Shown one piece after another: positions 23,721 to 59,700 of a stretch of 64,000 nt of DNA. How positions within the stretch are numbered: the stretch's first letter is position 1; every line of letters starts with the position of its first letter. The stretch lies in the NCBI RefSeq assembly GCF_028389875.1, contig NC_084687.1:3322157-3386156 (forward strand). The letters are read 5' to 3'. Source of the stretch: Rhea pennata (Eukaryota; Chordata; Aves; Rheiformes; Rheidae). Under the pieces are notes generated by a model that did no database searches, had not been told where the DNA came from, and saw only the letters and a list, made by a program, of their open reading frames with translations. Made by a program: the position numbers and the translations under genes.

Positions 23721-25300
23721 GAGGCATCAGGTTTCCAGTCAGACACGCCTTGACCTTGCACAGGTACTTCTGGACTCTCCTATAGGAGCTGGGCGCACCA
23801 AGCCCCAGTGCAGACACACCTCCAGCTTACGTGCACCACAGCAAGCTCTCCACAGGAACAGCAGAGAGGCAGTCCCTGCCCAGGAACCCCTCAGTGAGTT
23901 ACAAACCCCAGCCGCTGATCTCACCACTTCTGCTTTTCCCAGGAGTGGCAGGGAGAGCAACCAAGCTGCCAGCGCACACCAAGAAACGCCTTCGTGGGGC
24001 TAGGATGGGGTCTCATCAAATCACTGCTTTGAACAAGTGGATGAGTAAGGACCAACAGAGCAAGGGAATCTGGGGTCACGTCTGATGCAGAGAACAAGAC
24101 ACAGCGCCTCGTCAGACACGGGACATTCTTCTCTCCAGCAGACAGAAGACTGTTCCAGGCTCATGATGAAGGACGCCAGGAGCTTTGAGTGTCGATCTGA
24201 TCACCGGGATAATCCATAGAAGAGTAAGGAAATGACGATGATTTTCTCGTAAGCTCCTGGCCTGGTTTCTTAGAAGAGTAGATGTAGTGAAAGTAGGCTA
24301 AAGCTTTCCGCTGTTGTCAGGTGACTGCAGGTTCCAACGTTGCTGTGAGACGAGACTATCCTGAGAACTGCACATGCCCAAGGCTTTGCTGTGTCTTGTT
24401 AAAATTGTTCTAGTTCCATTTCCTGCAGCATGTCTAGGTCCTTCCCAGGTGTTCTTGGACAGCACAAAAGGCAAATTTACTGCTCTGTCTACTGGTACCA
24501 CGTGGGACCAGTAAACCCAGATGACCTGTGTGAGAAGGCCTGCTCCCAGTAAGCAGAGAAGACTTCAATATCTTGTCCTAGTTTTACAAGAATGAGGTGG
24601 TGCTTTGAAGGTGCATCCTACATACTTTCCAAAGGAAGTGACTAAGTTGAGTCTTAATGAGCTAGACTAGCTTTACTCTACACCCCCAGCCCTCATTTCT
24701 GTTTATCTCCCCTAGTAGCTTACTAATTGTAATCCTTAAAGGTGTCCCTGCTTTTAGCATGTCTATATAGTAATATTAGAGCCTGGATAGCTGGAGAGTA
24801 CAAATTATGGAAAATGGTGCCACCAGTTTTCAAGAGAAGATTCATTTCACCTGGGTGTAGGTGACTGCTGCAACATATACTGTTCTTGAAACAGCAACGG
24901 CAAGATCTGCTGTTTTATGTAAAATACAAATTAGTGATAAGGTGCTGTTAAAGTTTTAAATTTGCATGTGTGTACAGATGTAAACAAACCCTACCCTGGC
25001 TATAGCAACATTACAGTAAGGAAACAAACAAAAGATCGGTTTCGTTCTATGAATATACCTGTGAGCATGAGGTATTACAGCAAAGACTGCTGGTACATAA
25101 AATTACAAATGAGTTGTATGTTTGCTTAACACCTCTTGCTCAACTATCTGTGCACACACATACAGTTAATCATTGCACAATTAAGTTATAAATAGCTAGG
25201 ACATGTGTTAGCTGTAACAAAATGAATTAAATCAAGTGACCAATTTAAAATCAAATAGGAAACCTCGAGGTATTTTGAAGTAATCATTTAATTTTGTAGC
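23721..25300. other. Intergenic DNA between MAPK14 and MAPK13
   Basis: No coding exon or RNA gene was recognised. It separates the MAPK13 upstream region from the probable end of the MAPK14 3' UTR. Confidence 0.6.
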
Positions 25301-26249
25301 TGTAGTTTATTGCTTTCCAATTTAATTCTCACCAATTTGAATATTTTGTGCTATCCAGCATAATATTACAACCGAGCACATTCAGGAATTGCACGTTGGG
25401 TTGTTCTGGTTTGGGTTTTTTCCCCCAGGAAAACAATGAATGTCTGGCTTAGCATTTTTTCTCCCCTCTTGATTTGTACCATAGTGAGCAAAGGTGAAAA
25501 CAAGCAGAAAGTAGTCAAGAAAAAAAAAAGATCTTCCCAATTATTCAAACCAACTGCCATACAACTTTGTGACAGGTGAGTGTACAGGTTGTAGATTTCA
25601 GCTATCTAATGTGGATTGGTATGTGTCTCCTTGTTTTATCAATACCTGTGAACTTCAAACATCTAGGCTTTTATTAGAGAGTTTGAAGAACACAGCTTTA
25701 TTCAGTCATTTTTCTGACTGTTTTCCTGAACAAACGGCACGGATACATGACAGAAGTTTAAAATCTCCATTATGGACAGTCATGATTGATTGCTTAGGAG
25801 CCTCTTGCTCCCATATGTACCTTTTTCACCAACAACTAGATGATAGCTTAAGAGCAGAAGAAAAATTCATATCTGAAGAGCAAAAAAATTAGTCTAAACT
25901 ACTGGGGAAAAGACCCAGGTCTGGGCAAGTAGCAGAAAACACTGGTCTACTGTGTTGAATAAAGTCCTTCCTCGACTAAACAGAGAATAAAAATACTTTT
26001 TCTGGTTCCAATACTCATGGTTAGATTACAAGCTAATTCTTTTTTTAATCAAAGAATTCACCTTGGAGAACACAGAAGTCTAGTGCAATCAGAGTAATAA
26101 AAAAAGGTGAAGAGCTAACCAACCTTGCCCCCTCACTATTATACTGAAGTTCCTGCATAACAAGTGAGAGATTCATACCTTGCTAAAACAAAATGTTTAG
26201 CGTGAGAGGTTTGTAAGTACCATCAGCCCAGTAAATCTGAAAAATAAGT

Positions 26250-26255
26250 TTTATT
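26250..26255 (-). terminator. MAPK14: Candidate MAPK14 poly(A) signal AATAAA
   Basis: This is the first canonical AATAAA (plus TTTATT) met downstream of the MAPK14 stop, about 2.36 kb away. Three further candidates lie downstream (25697, 25670, 25306). No cleavage evidence is visible. Confidence 0.35.
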
Positions 26256-26459
26256 TTTAAACCAGTGGTATTGTGACATCTTATCTGCATAACCAATTAC
26301 AGCAAAATTCATGGATAGAAACAATATAGCAGATCTCTTCTCTGAAGTGCATCCTCCTGTTCAGTTTCCAGGCAGCTGAACAGCATTGCACCGAAGGTAG
26401 GGAGTGCATGCCACATGGGCTCCCATTAGAGCACAGACTTCGAATGAATCATTCCCACT

Positions 26460-26510
26460 CACACACGCGCGCTTACACACACATACACACACACACACAC
26501 ACACATGCAC
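26460..26510. repeat. CA microsatellite
   Basis: ACACACGCGCGCTTACACAC, then a (CA)n run to about 26505. On the minus strand it is (TG)n. It lies in the presumed MAPK14 3' UTR. Confidence 0.9.
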
Positions 26511-27268
26511 AAGGTCTATATTTTTTAAAATCTTTAGCAATATTTCCACATGAAATCACACTATAGCATCTACACATAAAATGGCTGATAAAAATAATCT
26601 TGCTGTAGGTTTACAGAGAATATCTACATTTTCATTTGAATACCTGGACTATTGGTCCAGCAGAAAGGGGAGGTTTTCTGTCTTGATTTTGTTGGTCTGG
26701 GGAGAGTTCTATCCCAGAGCATGAAATAACTGCTCTCTCCATCTCTCCCCAAACTTCTGTAGAGTGTTTGACCTGAAGAGATCACTGGAAAGTAGCCTAG
26801 GAAGAATCAATGGCTTTATCATTCATGTCCCATCCCTTTGTGCTGCCTCTTCAAACACTGGGTAAAAACACTAGAAACAATTTCTCTCCGTCCCATAAGT
26901 AACAAGAATACAAAATACTGCAAAAGCCTTTTTCCTCACATACACAGGTACATTGTCCACACAGGATGCCTGCAACAGATGAATGTCTAAAAATGCCTCC
27001 TCCCCAAGTCCTAAAATTGGGCTCCTGAGCTCCTCAGGCACAGTTCTAACACAAAACTGCTGAAAAAACCTCCCTCCTGCCAGTCTCCAACTCTAGACAT
27101 TTCATTCATTCAGACCTGTAAAATACAAAATATTTGAACCATTACTCTATTCAAACATACTCCCTTTTCCCATTTCCTCAGGCATAGATCAACCTGCTAA
27201 AAAGCAGCCAAGCAGCTCTTGTCCAAAAGGGTAAAAGAACCTCTAGTAAAATGCTATTTTTACTTTCA

Positions 27269-27277
27269 TATACATAC

Positions 27278-27309
<32 letters not shown>

Positions 27310-27313
27310 ATGT
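27269..27313. repeat. TA-rich microsatellite
   Basis: ATACATACATATATATATAT followed by TATTTATA variants. It lies in the presumed MAPK14 3' UTR. Confidence 0.9.
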
Positions 27314-28610
27314 ATTATAGATTTAGACAGTGAAAGAGAGATTGTGGTTTATGCTTGCTTATTTCTTTGCTTTGGATTCCAGCATTTCTTCAAAAATTCT
27401 TTTCAGGAAATAACTTAAATTCCAGCACAAGATGCCATCCGTTTCTTTGAAGAACATTTTTCACACTTGATCTCACAAAAGACTTCCATCCCAATCTCTC
27501 TTTCTCTGAAACCATAAGACCGGAACAAAGAAAAAGTGCATGTTTATATACTGTATATTTTATCCTTTTCCCACCAGAGCCTTCAGAATGGCAGGTATTC
27601 CACACCGAGCTGCAGCACAAGAGGGAGGATGCTATGATTTCATGGCACTGGTTGAGGTACTCAGAAGAGTAAGCTCACTGATGTTTTAACTGCCCCAGTA
27701 CCATCCCCAAAAAGTAAAAACAAGAACCAAGTAGCTCTACATGCACATACAGCTATGACATGCAAAAACACCCCACCTCTTAAGGAACAAAATACACAAA
27801 CATGTGGCTAGCAGGAATCTTCTCCAGCTAATCTTTCCTGGGAACAAATGCTGGGAAGCCTCAGAATGAAAGGAGGGGAAGGGGGAGAAATACAGGAATA
27901 CCCAATCCAGGGAGAGACACTTGGAAGGTTATTTCCTGATTACATAGTGTTCATGCCTGGCTATCTGGGAGCCTTCACCCTGAGAACAGCAGGGTCAGAT
28001 TTCCACTCCAGACTTCCTTTTCCCTCTCTCCCCAATAGTTTAAGGCACAAACATATTTACAATTTCTATCAAAACCTGCTCATATTCCAAGATAGTCACT
28101 AGAAGGCCTGTACATTCTGCTGTACACTGTACTAGGAAAATCTGGATGTAAATCAGCCACCTGGTATGGAATCAGGGTACACCTCAATGCCACCTTCAGT
28201 CCTGAAGAAAATGGGGGACCAAAAACCAACTTTCGTTACTGTGAGGTCACTTAATTGTAGAACTGATGAAATAGCAATGATCGTGACCAAACTTCAAACA
28301 TCACCTTCCCTGCCTTGCCCCAGCAGTGGTGCAAATTGGTTGACTACCGGTCACTCTGGAAAGAGTAAAGAGCAGTCAGAATAGGTCTTCAGAGGCTTGT
28401 CCCAGGCGGTACACAGAATACAAGAGAGCATGCAGCATGTTTACATAGATTCAACTTTCTTCCCTCCCCCCACCCTCCCCAATTCAACACACACAAAACC
28501 CCTCCACCAAGGAGAATATTGTTGTGACGAGGCACTTGAGTATTTGGAGAGCCCCTATGAAAAGGCCTTCCCCTCACAGTGAAGTGGGACGAACAGAAGA
28601 GAGCAGTTTC

Positions 28611-53692
<25,082 letters not shown>

Positions 53693-54138
53693 TCAGGGGC
53701 GCGCGCGCCGAGCTGAAGGGGTGTGTGCGGCGGGGGGGGGGGAAAGAGCCTCGCGCCCGGGCGTTGAGGAGCTGCCGCCGCGTGCCCACCTGGTGCCCTC
53801 GCCCTGTCACCGCCTTCCCCCCCTTGTCTCTCGCCCGCTCGCTGCCCGCCTGCCCCGCACCGCGAGGGCCGGGACAGCCCCGTGAGGCGAGGTGAGGCGC
53901 GGCGGCGGTCGTGAGCGGGGGGCTGTGGTGGGGGGGTGTTTGTGTGGCGGGGGGGGGGACACACTCCCGTCGCAGGTAGGGCGGCGACGGCGGCACCACA
54001 GCGACTGCCCCCGCCCGCTGCCTGCTGCCCGCTCCGCCCCGCGCGCCCCAGCCCCGGCTGCGCTGAGGCGACAACTGCCGCCGCCGCCACCCCCCCGTCC
54101 CCTTCCCTCGCCGGGGCCCAATCCCTCGGCCCGGCAGC

Positions 54139-54148
54139 TCTCGCGAGA
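54139..54148. promoter_or_regulatory. TCTCGCGAGA element 1 (BANP/CGCG motif)
   Basis: The decamer lies at the centre of an 18-bp perfect palindrome, CAGCTCTCGCGAGAGCTG (54135-54152). This motif is known to be bound by BANP at CpG-island promoters of essential genes. Confidence 0.75.
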
Positions 54149-54200
54149 GCTGGGGCGCCGAGGGCAGAGATGACCCAATATGGAACCAGCGCGGGGGTCC

Positions 54201-54210
54201 TCTCGCGAGA
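54201..54210. promoter_or_regulatory. TCTCGCGAGA element 2 (BANP/CGCG motif)
   Basis: A second exact copy, 62 bp from the first (about six helical turns), within CTCTCGCGAGAG. Confidence 0.75.
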
Positions 54211-54253
54211 GCGGGAGAGGGGCGGGGCCTGGGGGCGGGGCGGAGGGCGCCCA

Positions 54254-54260
54254 TGACGTC
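54254..54260. promoter_or_regulatory. CRE-like TGACGTC
   Basis: TGACGTCG, one mismatch from the palindromic CRE, between GC boxes in the upstream part of the CpG island. Confidence 0.45.
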
Positions 54261-54349
54261 GCAGGGGGGCGGGGCCTCCCCGGGTCTCCCCTCCAGGATC
54301 CCTTCGCACCCCACAGCTCAGCGTTGGCCGGGCGCACGGCCTGGGACAA

Positions 54350-56509
54350 ACCTTCGCCGTTACCAATAAGCTAAATTTCCACGAGTGTTTCCCCCCTTTT
54401 CACGTTTTCATGAACCCCGCTGACTTCTTTGCTGCACAGTTGCCTTCAGGGCATACTTGAAAAGGAAAATCGACAAATAAGCTTACTTAATACAGCATTT
54501 CTGCAGGCCCCAATTAACCTGTTAGGTCACTGGTGAGGAACCCATAGACCTATGGTGCCCCTCGGTCTAGTGCTTCTGGGGTCCTGCAAGCCAGTCTTAA
54601 TTGCTCTTGTAATACTCCTAAGGGCATTTTGTCCCCTTTTAGGGGCTTCACGCCAGCAGTAATGGGGAGAATTAAGCCAACTCTCTCTAGATTTCCCAGT
54701 GTTTGTTTCCTAGTTCTATATTTGTATAGAGAATAAATATTTCTCGGTACTGTAGTATTGCCTTACATTATTAAAGACCTGTACCTGCTTACGTTCAAGT
54801 ATGTGCCTAAGACTAACTGAAATCACTAGGTGCTGCAGGCTAAGCACGTTCTGTAGAGGAGCCCATAGTGTTTTCACCAGGTAGTAAGTGCAAAATTACA
54901 TAGCAACTAAATAGTGTTAGGGATTTAAGTACAAGGCCATTTGCCGTTTGATCTCAAGGTTGAGGAGGATGAGTTTTTTTAGCAATACTGTGCAAGACAG
55001 ACATGTTCTGAATGGAATACGCAAACTTGCTTTTAAAATGATGGCTTGCTTTTAAAATGATGTCAAAAACCTTCTTGTTCTCTACACAGGCTAACAGAAT
55101 GGGACCCTGTCCTCTGCCTCTGTGAGTCATCGTTGAAGTCCAAATAAAACAAGAACAAGAGCAGTACTTTACCACTGCTTGTGTCTGAAAGGTAACGTAC
55201 TTTGTGGCATGCTGGGCTTTTTAATGCCTTTCGTCAGCATACTCTAGCCTCTTGTTAGTTTTGCTTGTTGTATTACTTTACCTTGAAAAGGTGATTGTGA
55301 TCAAAGATGTCACAAATGGGTAAGGCTTTAAAAACTTGTACTGAGTCTGAAGATCAAATGAACAAAAATGGCTCTTAAATCTGTCTATGGAAGATCTGGA
55401 TTTATCTTCTCTGTAAGAAGGAGGAACTGTGGCCTAATGATGGAGTGTGTTTGAGATGCCTACCGCCAGACCTTTCTGGGGTTTAGAGTGACTGGGTTGT
55501 GTGTACATGTCTGTGGCTGTGTCTCACAAGACAGTAAAGTCAGTGTCAAGAGTCCCTGTTGCTGTATCAGAAGTAGCATGGTTCAGGGATGCAAAACATT
55601 AGAGATGTACACTGATCCTGGCAGTTCAGGAAATGAAATAAGAGGATGAAACTTTAATCTCAATGAATTTTTTTTGCAATTTCTGCTACACTTAGACTAC
55701 ATTCTGAAGAGATTCCTCCTGCTAACTCCCAGCCTTTTTATATTTCCTCTTTTCCTATATGTTAGTATATGTCATTGCTCTGCTTTATATGCAGTCTCTG
55801 TACCTTCACTTAGGAATTCTAGATTTGAATCTTTTTCTACCTTTGCTGTCTATAAAGACCTGTGCCTCAGATCTTGTCTTGCATCGGACCTTTGCTTACC
55901 CGGTGTTCTCATGTCTTACCTAATCTGAGTGACAGTGATTGGACTCGAATTTCCTTCCGGATACTAAAATATTACGGGATGCAAGTCAGATATTCTGAGA
56001 ATTATAAAATCTGAAGTGTTTCAGATACAGATTTTGCGCAGCAAGTTGTATCATTTACATGGAGAAACTCATCAGATCTAACTGCTCTCTGTATGATTGA
56101 AATCTAGACCTTTTTTCTCCAGGGCTGGAAAAAAAGAAGATTTAGAATTGGTTCCCCAAGTGCAGTAGGGTTGTGGGGGAGGATTGGATCCAGTTTCCTA
56201 AACAGGCCTGGTTTGGGGATGACAAAATGGAGGGGATCCAGGCTGCTCCTTCCCGCAGAACTGGAACAAGCCAGGTCCCGGAAGGACCCAGTATTCCTGA
56301 AAGTGATTTGGCAATTGATTTATATGATCATAAGAGCAGCAGGTCCTTCATGGATTTCAGTCTCCAAAGTCATGTTTATTCCTACTGTGACTATTGGTTC
56401 CATGGGAGTTATGCTGAGATGGGCTGATCACATATACTTTTTTTGTTGTTTTTGTGCTTGTTTTTAAGAGAGACTTCAGTAATGACTCTTTTTTTTTTTT
56501 TTCCTTCAG
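54350..56509. other. Region between the MAPK14 island and the first SLC26A8 coding exon
   Basis: No coding exon was recognised. It could be intergenic DNA or the 5'-UTR intron of SLC26A8 if that gene starts in the shared CpG island. It contains a 19-bp tandem duplication at 55026-55063. Confidence 0.5.
55026..55063. repeat. 19-bp tandem duplication
   Basis: CTTGCTTTTAAAATGATGG is followed at once by a copy differing only in the last base. Confidence 0.85.
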
Positions 56510-56595
56510 CCTTACTGCCAAGAACAAGCCCTTTGATTTTGGCCTTCTGCATTTGCTGTTCCTCTGGTTTGATTGTCCATGATCAGACGGACTTT
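56510..56595 (+). other. SLC26A8: SLC26A8 5' UTR part of first coding exon (inferred)
   Basis: A strong acceptor (T-rich tract then TTCCTTCAG ending at 56509) precedes the first coding exon, so an upstream non-coding exon is implied. A short out-of-frame upstream ATG at 56579 opens an 8-codon frame that ends at 56605, overlapping the main start. Confidence 0.55.
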
Positions 56596-56756
56596 ATGGA
56601 GCTAGACAATGATATTGTTAGGGTGTACAGACAGCCAACAGCACAAAGAGAAATACAAACTGAGGAGCACTTCCAGACACGCTTTGAAAGAAACCGCTCC
56701 TCTACCTTATGCGGAGAAATACAAATCCCTCGGGTCCACCGACGGCTCCAGTGCAG
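56596..56756 (+). CDS. SLC26A8: SLC26A8 coding exon 1
   Basis: 161 nt encoding the cytoplasmic N-terminus (MELDNDIVRVYRQPTAQREI ... VHRRLQC), ending in phase 2. The donor is GTGAGT. The N-terminus is a little shorter than what I recall for human and only loosely similar apart from the VY..E.F and QC endings. Confidence 0.8.
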
Positions 56757-59700
56757 GTGAGTTATATGCAAGGAATTTGGCAGATGTGAAGAAAGTAAGG
56801 ATACTCTTCAAGCCCAAATGTTTTAAAAAAAAAAAAAAAAAGGTGCTAACTTTCCACTATTGGTGATTAAAATGTTAAGCTGCCCTGATTGATAACTGAG
56901 GCAGAGCACTCACTTATGGCAACTCACACCAGAAGCATGAGAGATAATCTTAGTACTGCACTACAAAAGCTGCCATTTCCAATCTGCAAAAGTCTCTGTT
57001 CACTTTAGGACTATGATAGCATAAGAGATATATGCACTGTAGAGAGAAACTATCAATAGTTTCGGTCCCTTCCAGTACTTCCTTAGCCCAGTTGGCATAC
57101 ACAAGCTTGCATCTGCTTTCTCTGGTTTGTGGATTTTGCTACTTTTGTTTCTTAAATTTCAAGACCCGTTTTCTGTTCCTTCTTACTTGGGGACATGGCA
57201 AGTTGCATAATGGTATGACTGAGATTGACTGAAGTAGTTTTTCTTTATTTTGGAGCTATGTTGCTATATTCTTTGGGAATAATGGGTGAGGTAAGTGTAC
57301 TGATATAGCACTAATGCTCCAGCAGCCTGGTTTTCCTGTTCTAGGATATTATCTGCCAAGATTTTCTTTTGGGCATTGTACTGGAGTAAGAAGCATCTCT
57401 TCTTCCAGAGGAGCCCTGCAGGCACACCAGAAGGCAGTCTCTTTTGGCAGCATATGAGAATTCCTGATGTTCTTCCAGCAAGGCAAATATAATCAAAAAT
57501 AGGAAGCTCTTTCATCAGCTTCCCTTTCAGTTTTGTTTCATTATGAATACTCTCAGTTTTCTTTCTTTGGATCCTGAGTGGACTGGCAATGGTTATGGCA
57601 GTGTCTACTCTGCACAGTCCCCTCATAAGAAAGCAAATATAGCATCTCTGATCGATCATTTTTCTGAGCTTTGTTTCAGCAGTTCACAAGAACTGAGATG
57701 GATGCTGAAACTTAGTGCTATTCTGGGTCCGTGACAGGACTTGAGACCCAAGACATGGGTGAACTTCCACAAGATACGGTGAGCTTGCTGCAGTCAAACA
57801 GCTTGCTGCAGCCAGAAGGGACAGGACCACACAGGGAGAGTCGGGGAGTCTGACCTCCCTCCTTGTGTATAGCTAGCTCTTATATCAGCTCAGCTGTGTG
57901 TGGAACTGCAGCCTAAAGCTGTGGATTGTGTTTTACTTACGCTACTGTGAAGTAATTTCCTGGTGGTAAGTGAAGGCAAATGGAATCATAATTTGAGTTG
58001 CTACTGTGTTTTCCAGTTTTTCATTCATCTTGAAGACTTGTCATCAAGATTAATCTCTGCAATAATGAGATCTGTTAGATTGTGGTAGGCAGAGAGGAAA
58101 AAATACTCTTGCCTTCTGTTTCAGCACTGTCCTTTCATATATTAAAAAAAAGAGAAGGAGATTGAATATATTTCTGTAGCCAGAGAAGCAAAATTACTTG
58201 ATGGAGAGGGTTGAATTATGCATAATTATGATGTGATCATCTAATAGTCTGCCCACCCTGAAATGCCTGATGAACACAATAGATCTTGTCCAGAGATCAA
58301 AGGGAGAATTTTTGGTTGTAAGTTATAGCTGATATTTTGAAACTTTATCATTGCATTTACTGTTTAGTAAGAAAATCTCTTTATTTCCTCCCCCAACTCC
58401 TTGTTTAAGCCCCATATATATCTTGCTTCCTCATACTCTTTTCCCTGTTATTTCCCACTTCTCTATCTCATGTTTTCTCTGTTCTCCATTTTGTATCCAC
58501 TTGACAGCCCAGTATATTGTCACCTTGGATAATAAAATGATGGAAAGGAACTCAATTCTGTGACATTTACTGGAGTTTAGTCTCCACAGCCAGTGTTCAA
58601 AGCTGACGGAAGCCCGGGGTAGGCTCTGCATCAGTCATATTTGGTTTATAATTGGAAAATCACCAATACTGCCAGTGAATTAGAAAGGAGAAGAAGGAGC
58701 ACAGGGCTGAGGGGTTAGTCAGAGTTTACCTACTGGAAATTCTGATTCAAAAACATATAGGGAGAATAACTTATGTAGGTCAGGTCCTGCTTGCATCCCT
58801 GTATTAAATAATGTAATACAGGAAGCACTGGAAGCACTCGACTGTTTCTCGAGAGGTGGGAGCAGCTCGTCTTCCCCCCCCATGGATGTAGTGCTTTTAT
58901 ATTTTCCTTTTAGAACAGAATAGGAGGAATCAAAACATGACCTCCTGCTTTTCTTCTGTGTTAATGAGGTCAAGTAATTGATGCATTTTGAGCTCTGGGC
59001 TCTTGAGCTGAGAGGATATCATGTGAAAGGCACACAGAGTATTTGCGATTCATCTGAATGGAATGCAAAGGCATGGGGGTGCCTATGTAGGATTCATGTT
59101 ATGTGCCAGCTGGATCTGCAAAATGCTCGTGCCTATGTGGGTATATGGAGCCTGCAAAGAGCTAGCCATAGCAGCGTGGCTCTTGTGAGAGGATGAGGCC
59201 ACGCAAAAGTGCTACAGAGGTGGAGATAGTAAAAGATATTACATGTGGCTTATCTGATTCTTTACAGCTTCTCGTGGGGAAGGTGCAGAAAGATCATACT
59301 CAAGCTGTTTCCTGTCCTGAATTGGCTTTTTTCATATCAGTTCAGAGAGTGGCTCTTGAGAGACATACACGCAGGCTTAAGTGTTGGGATGTTTCAGATT
59401 CCTCAAGGTAGGCAGAGAGGAAAAAAATACTCTTGCTTCCTTTTGTATATCATCATTTTCATATTTTAATTTTTACCTCCTGCATATTTTCCTGTTCTTT
59501 CTAAACGTGATGAGGTTATGTGGGAACTTTAACCATACAAGGTCCGTGATTCATTAACCAATTTATTTGCATATTCTCAGGAAAAAAAAGAATCTGTTCT
59601 ATCACCAGACAGTACATGGTGTAATTTCAAGAGAAGGACATTACTTTTTTCATACACAAAGTTTTCCTTAAACTAACTCAAAAATAGAGACAACGGCAGC

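Larger units (their letters stand above)
25306..28610 (-). other. MAPK14: MAPK14 3' UTR and downstream, extent uncertain
   Basis: The MAPK14 stop codon is at 28611. Minus-strand AATAAA candidates lie at 26250-26255, 25697-25702, 25670-25675 and 25306-25311, so the 3' UTR could be roughly 2.4-3.3 kb. The true cleavage site cannot be chosen from sequence. The region includes a TA microsatellite (27269-27313) and a CA microsatellite (26460-26510). Confidence 0.45.

Noticed and set aside
54175-54183. CCAATATGG as an SRF CArG box
   Set aside because: It has only five A/T bases between CC and GG, and the CArG consensus needs six.
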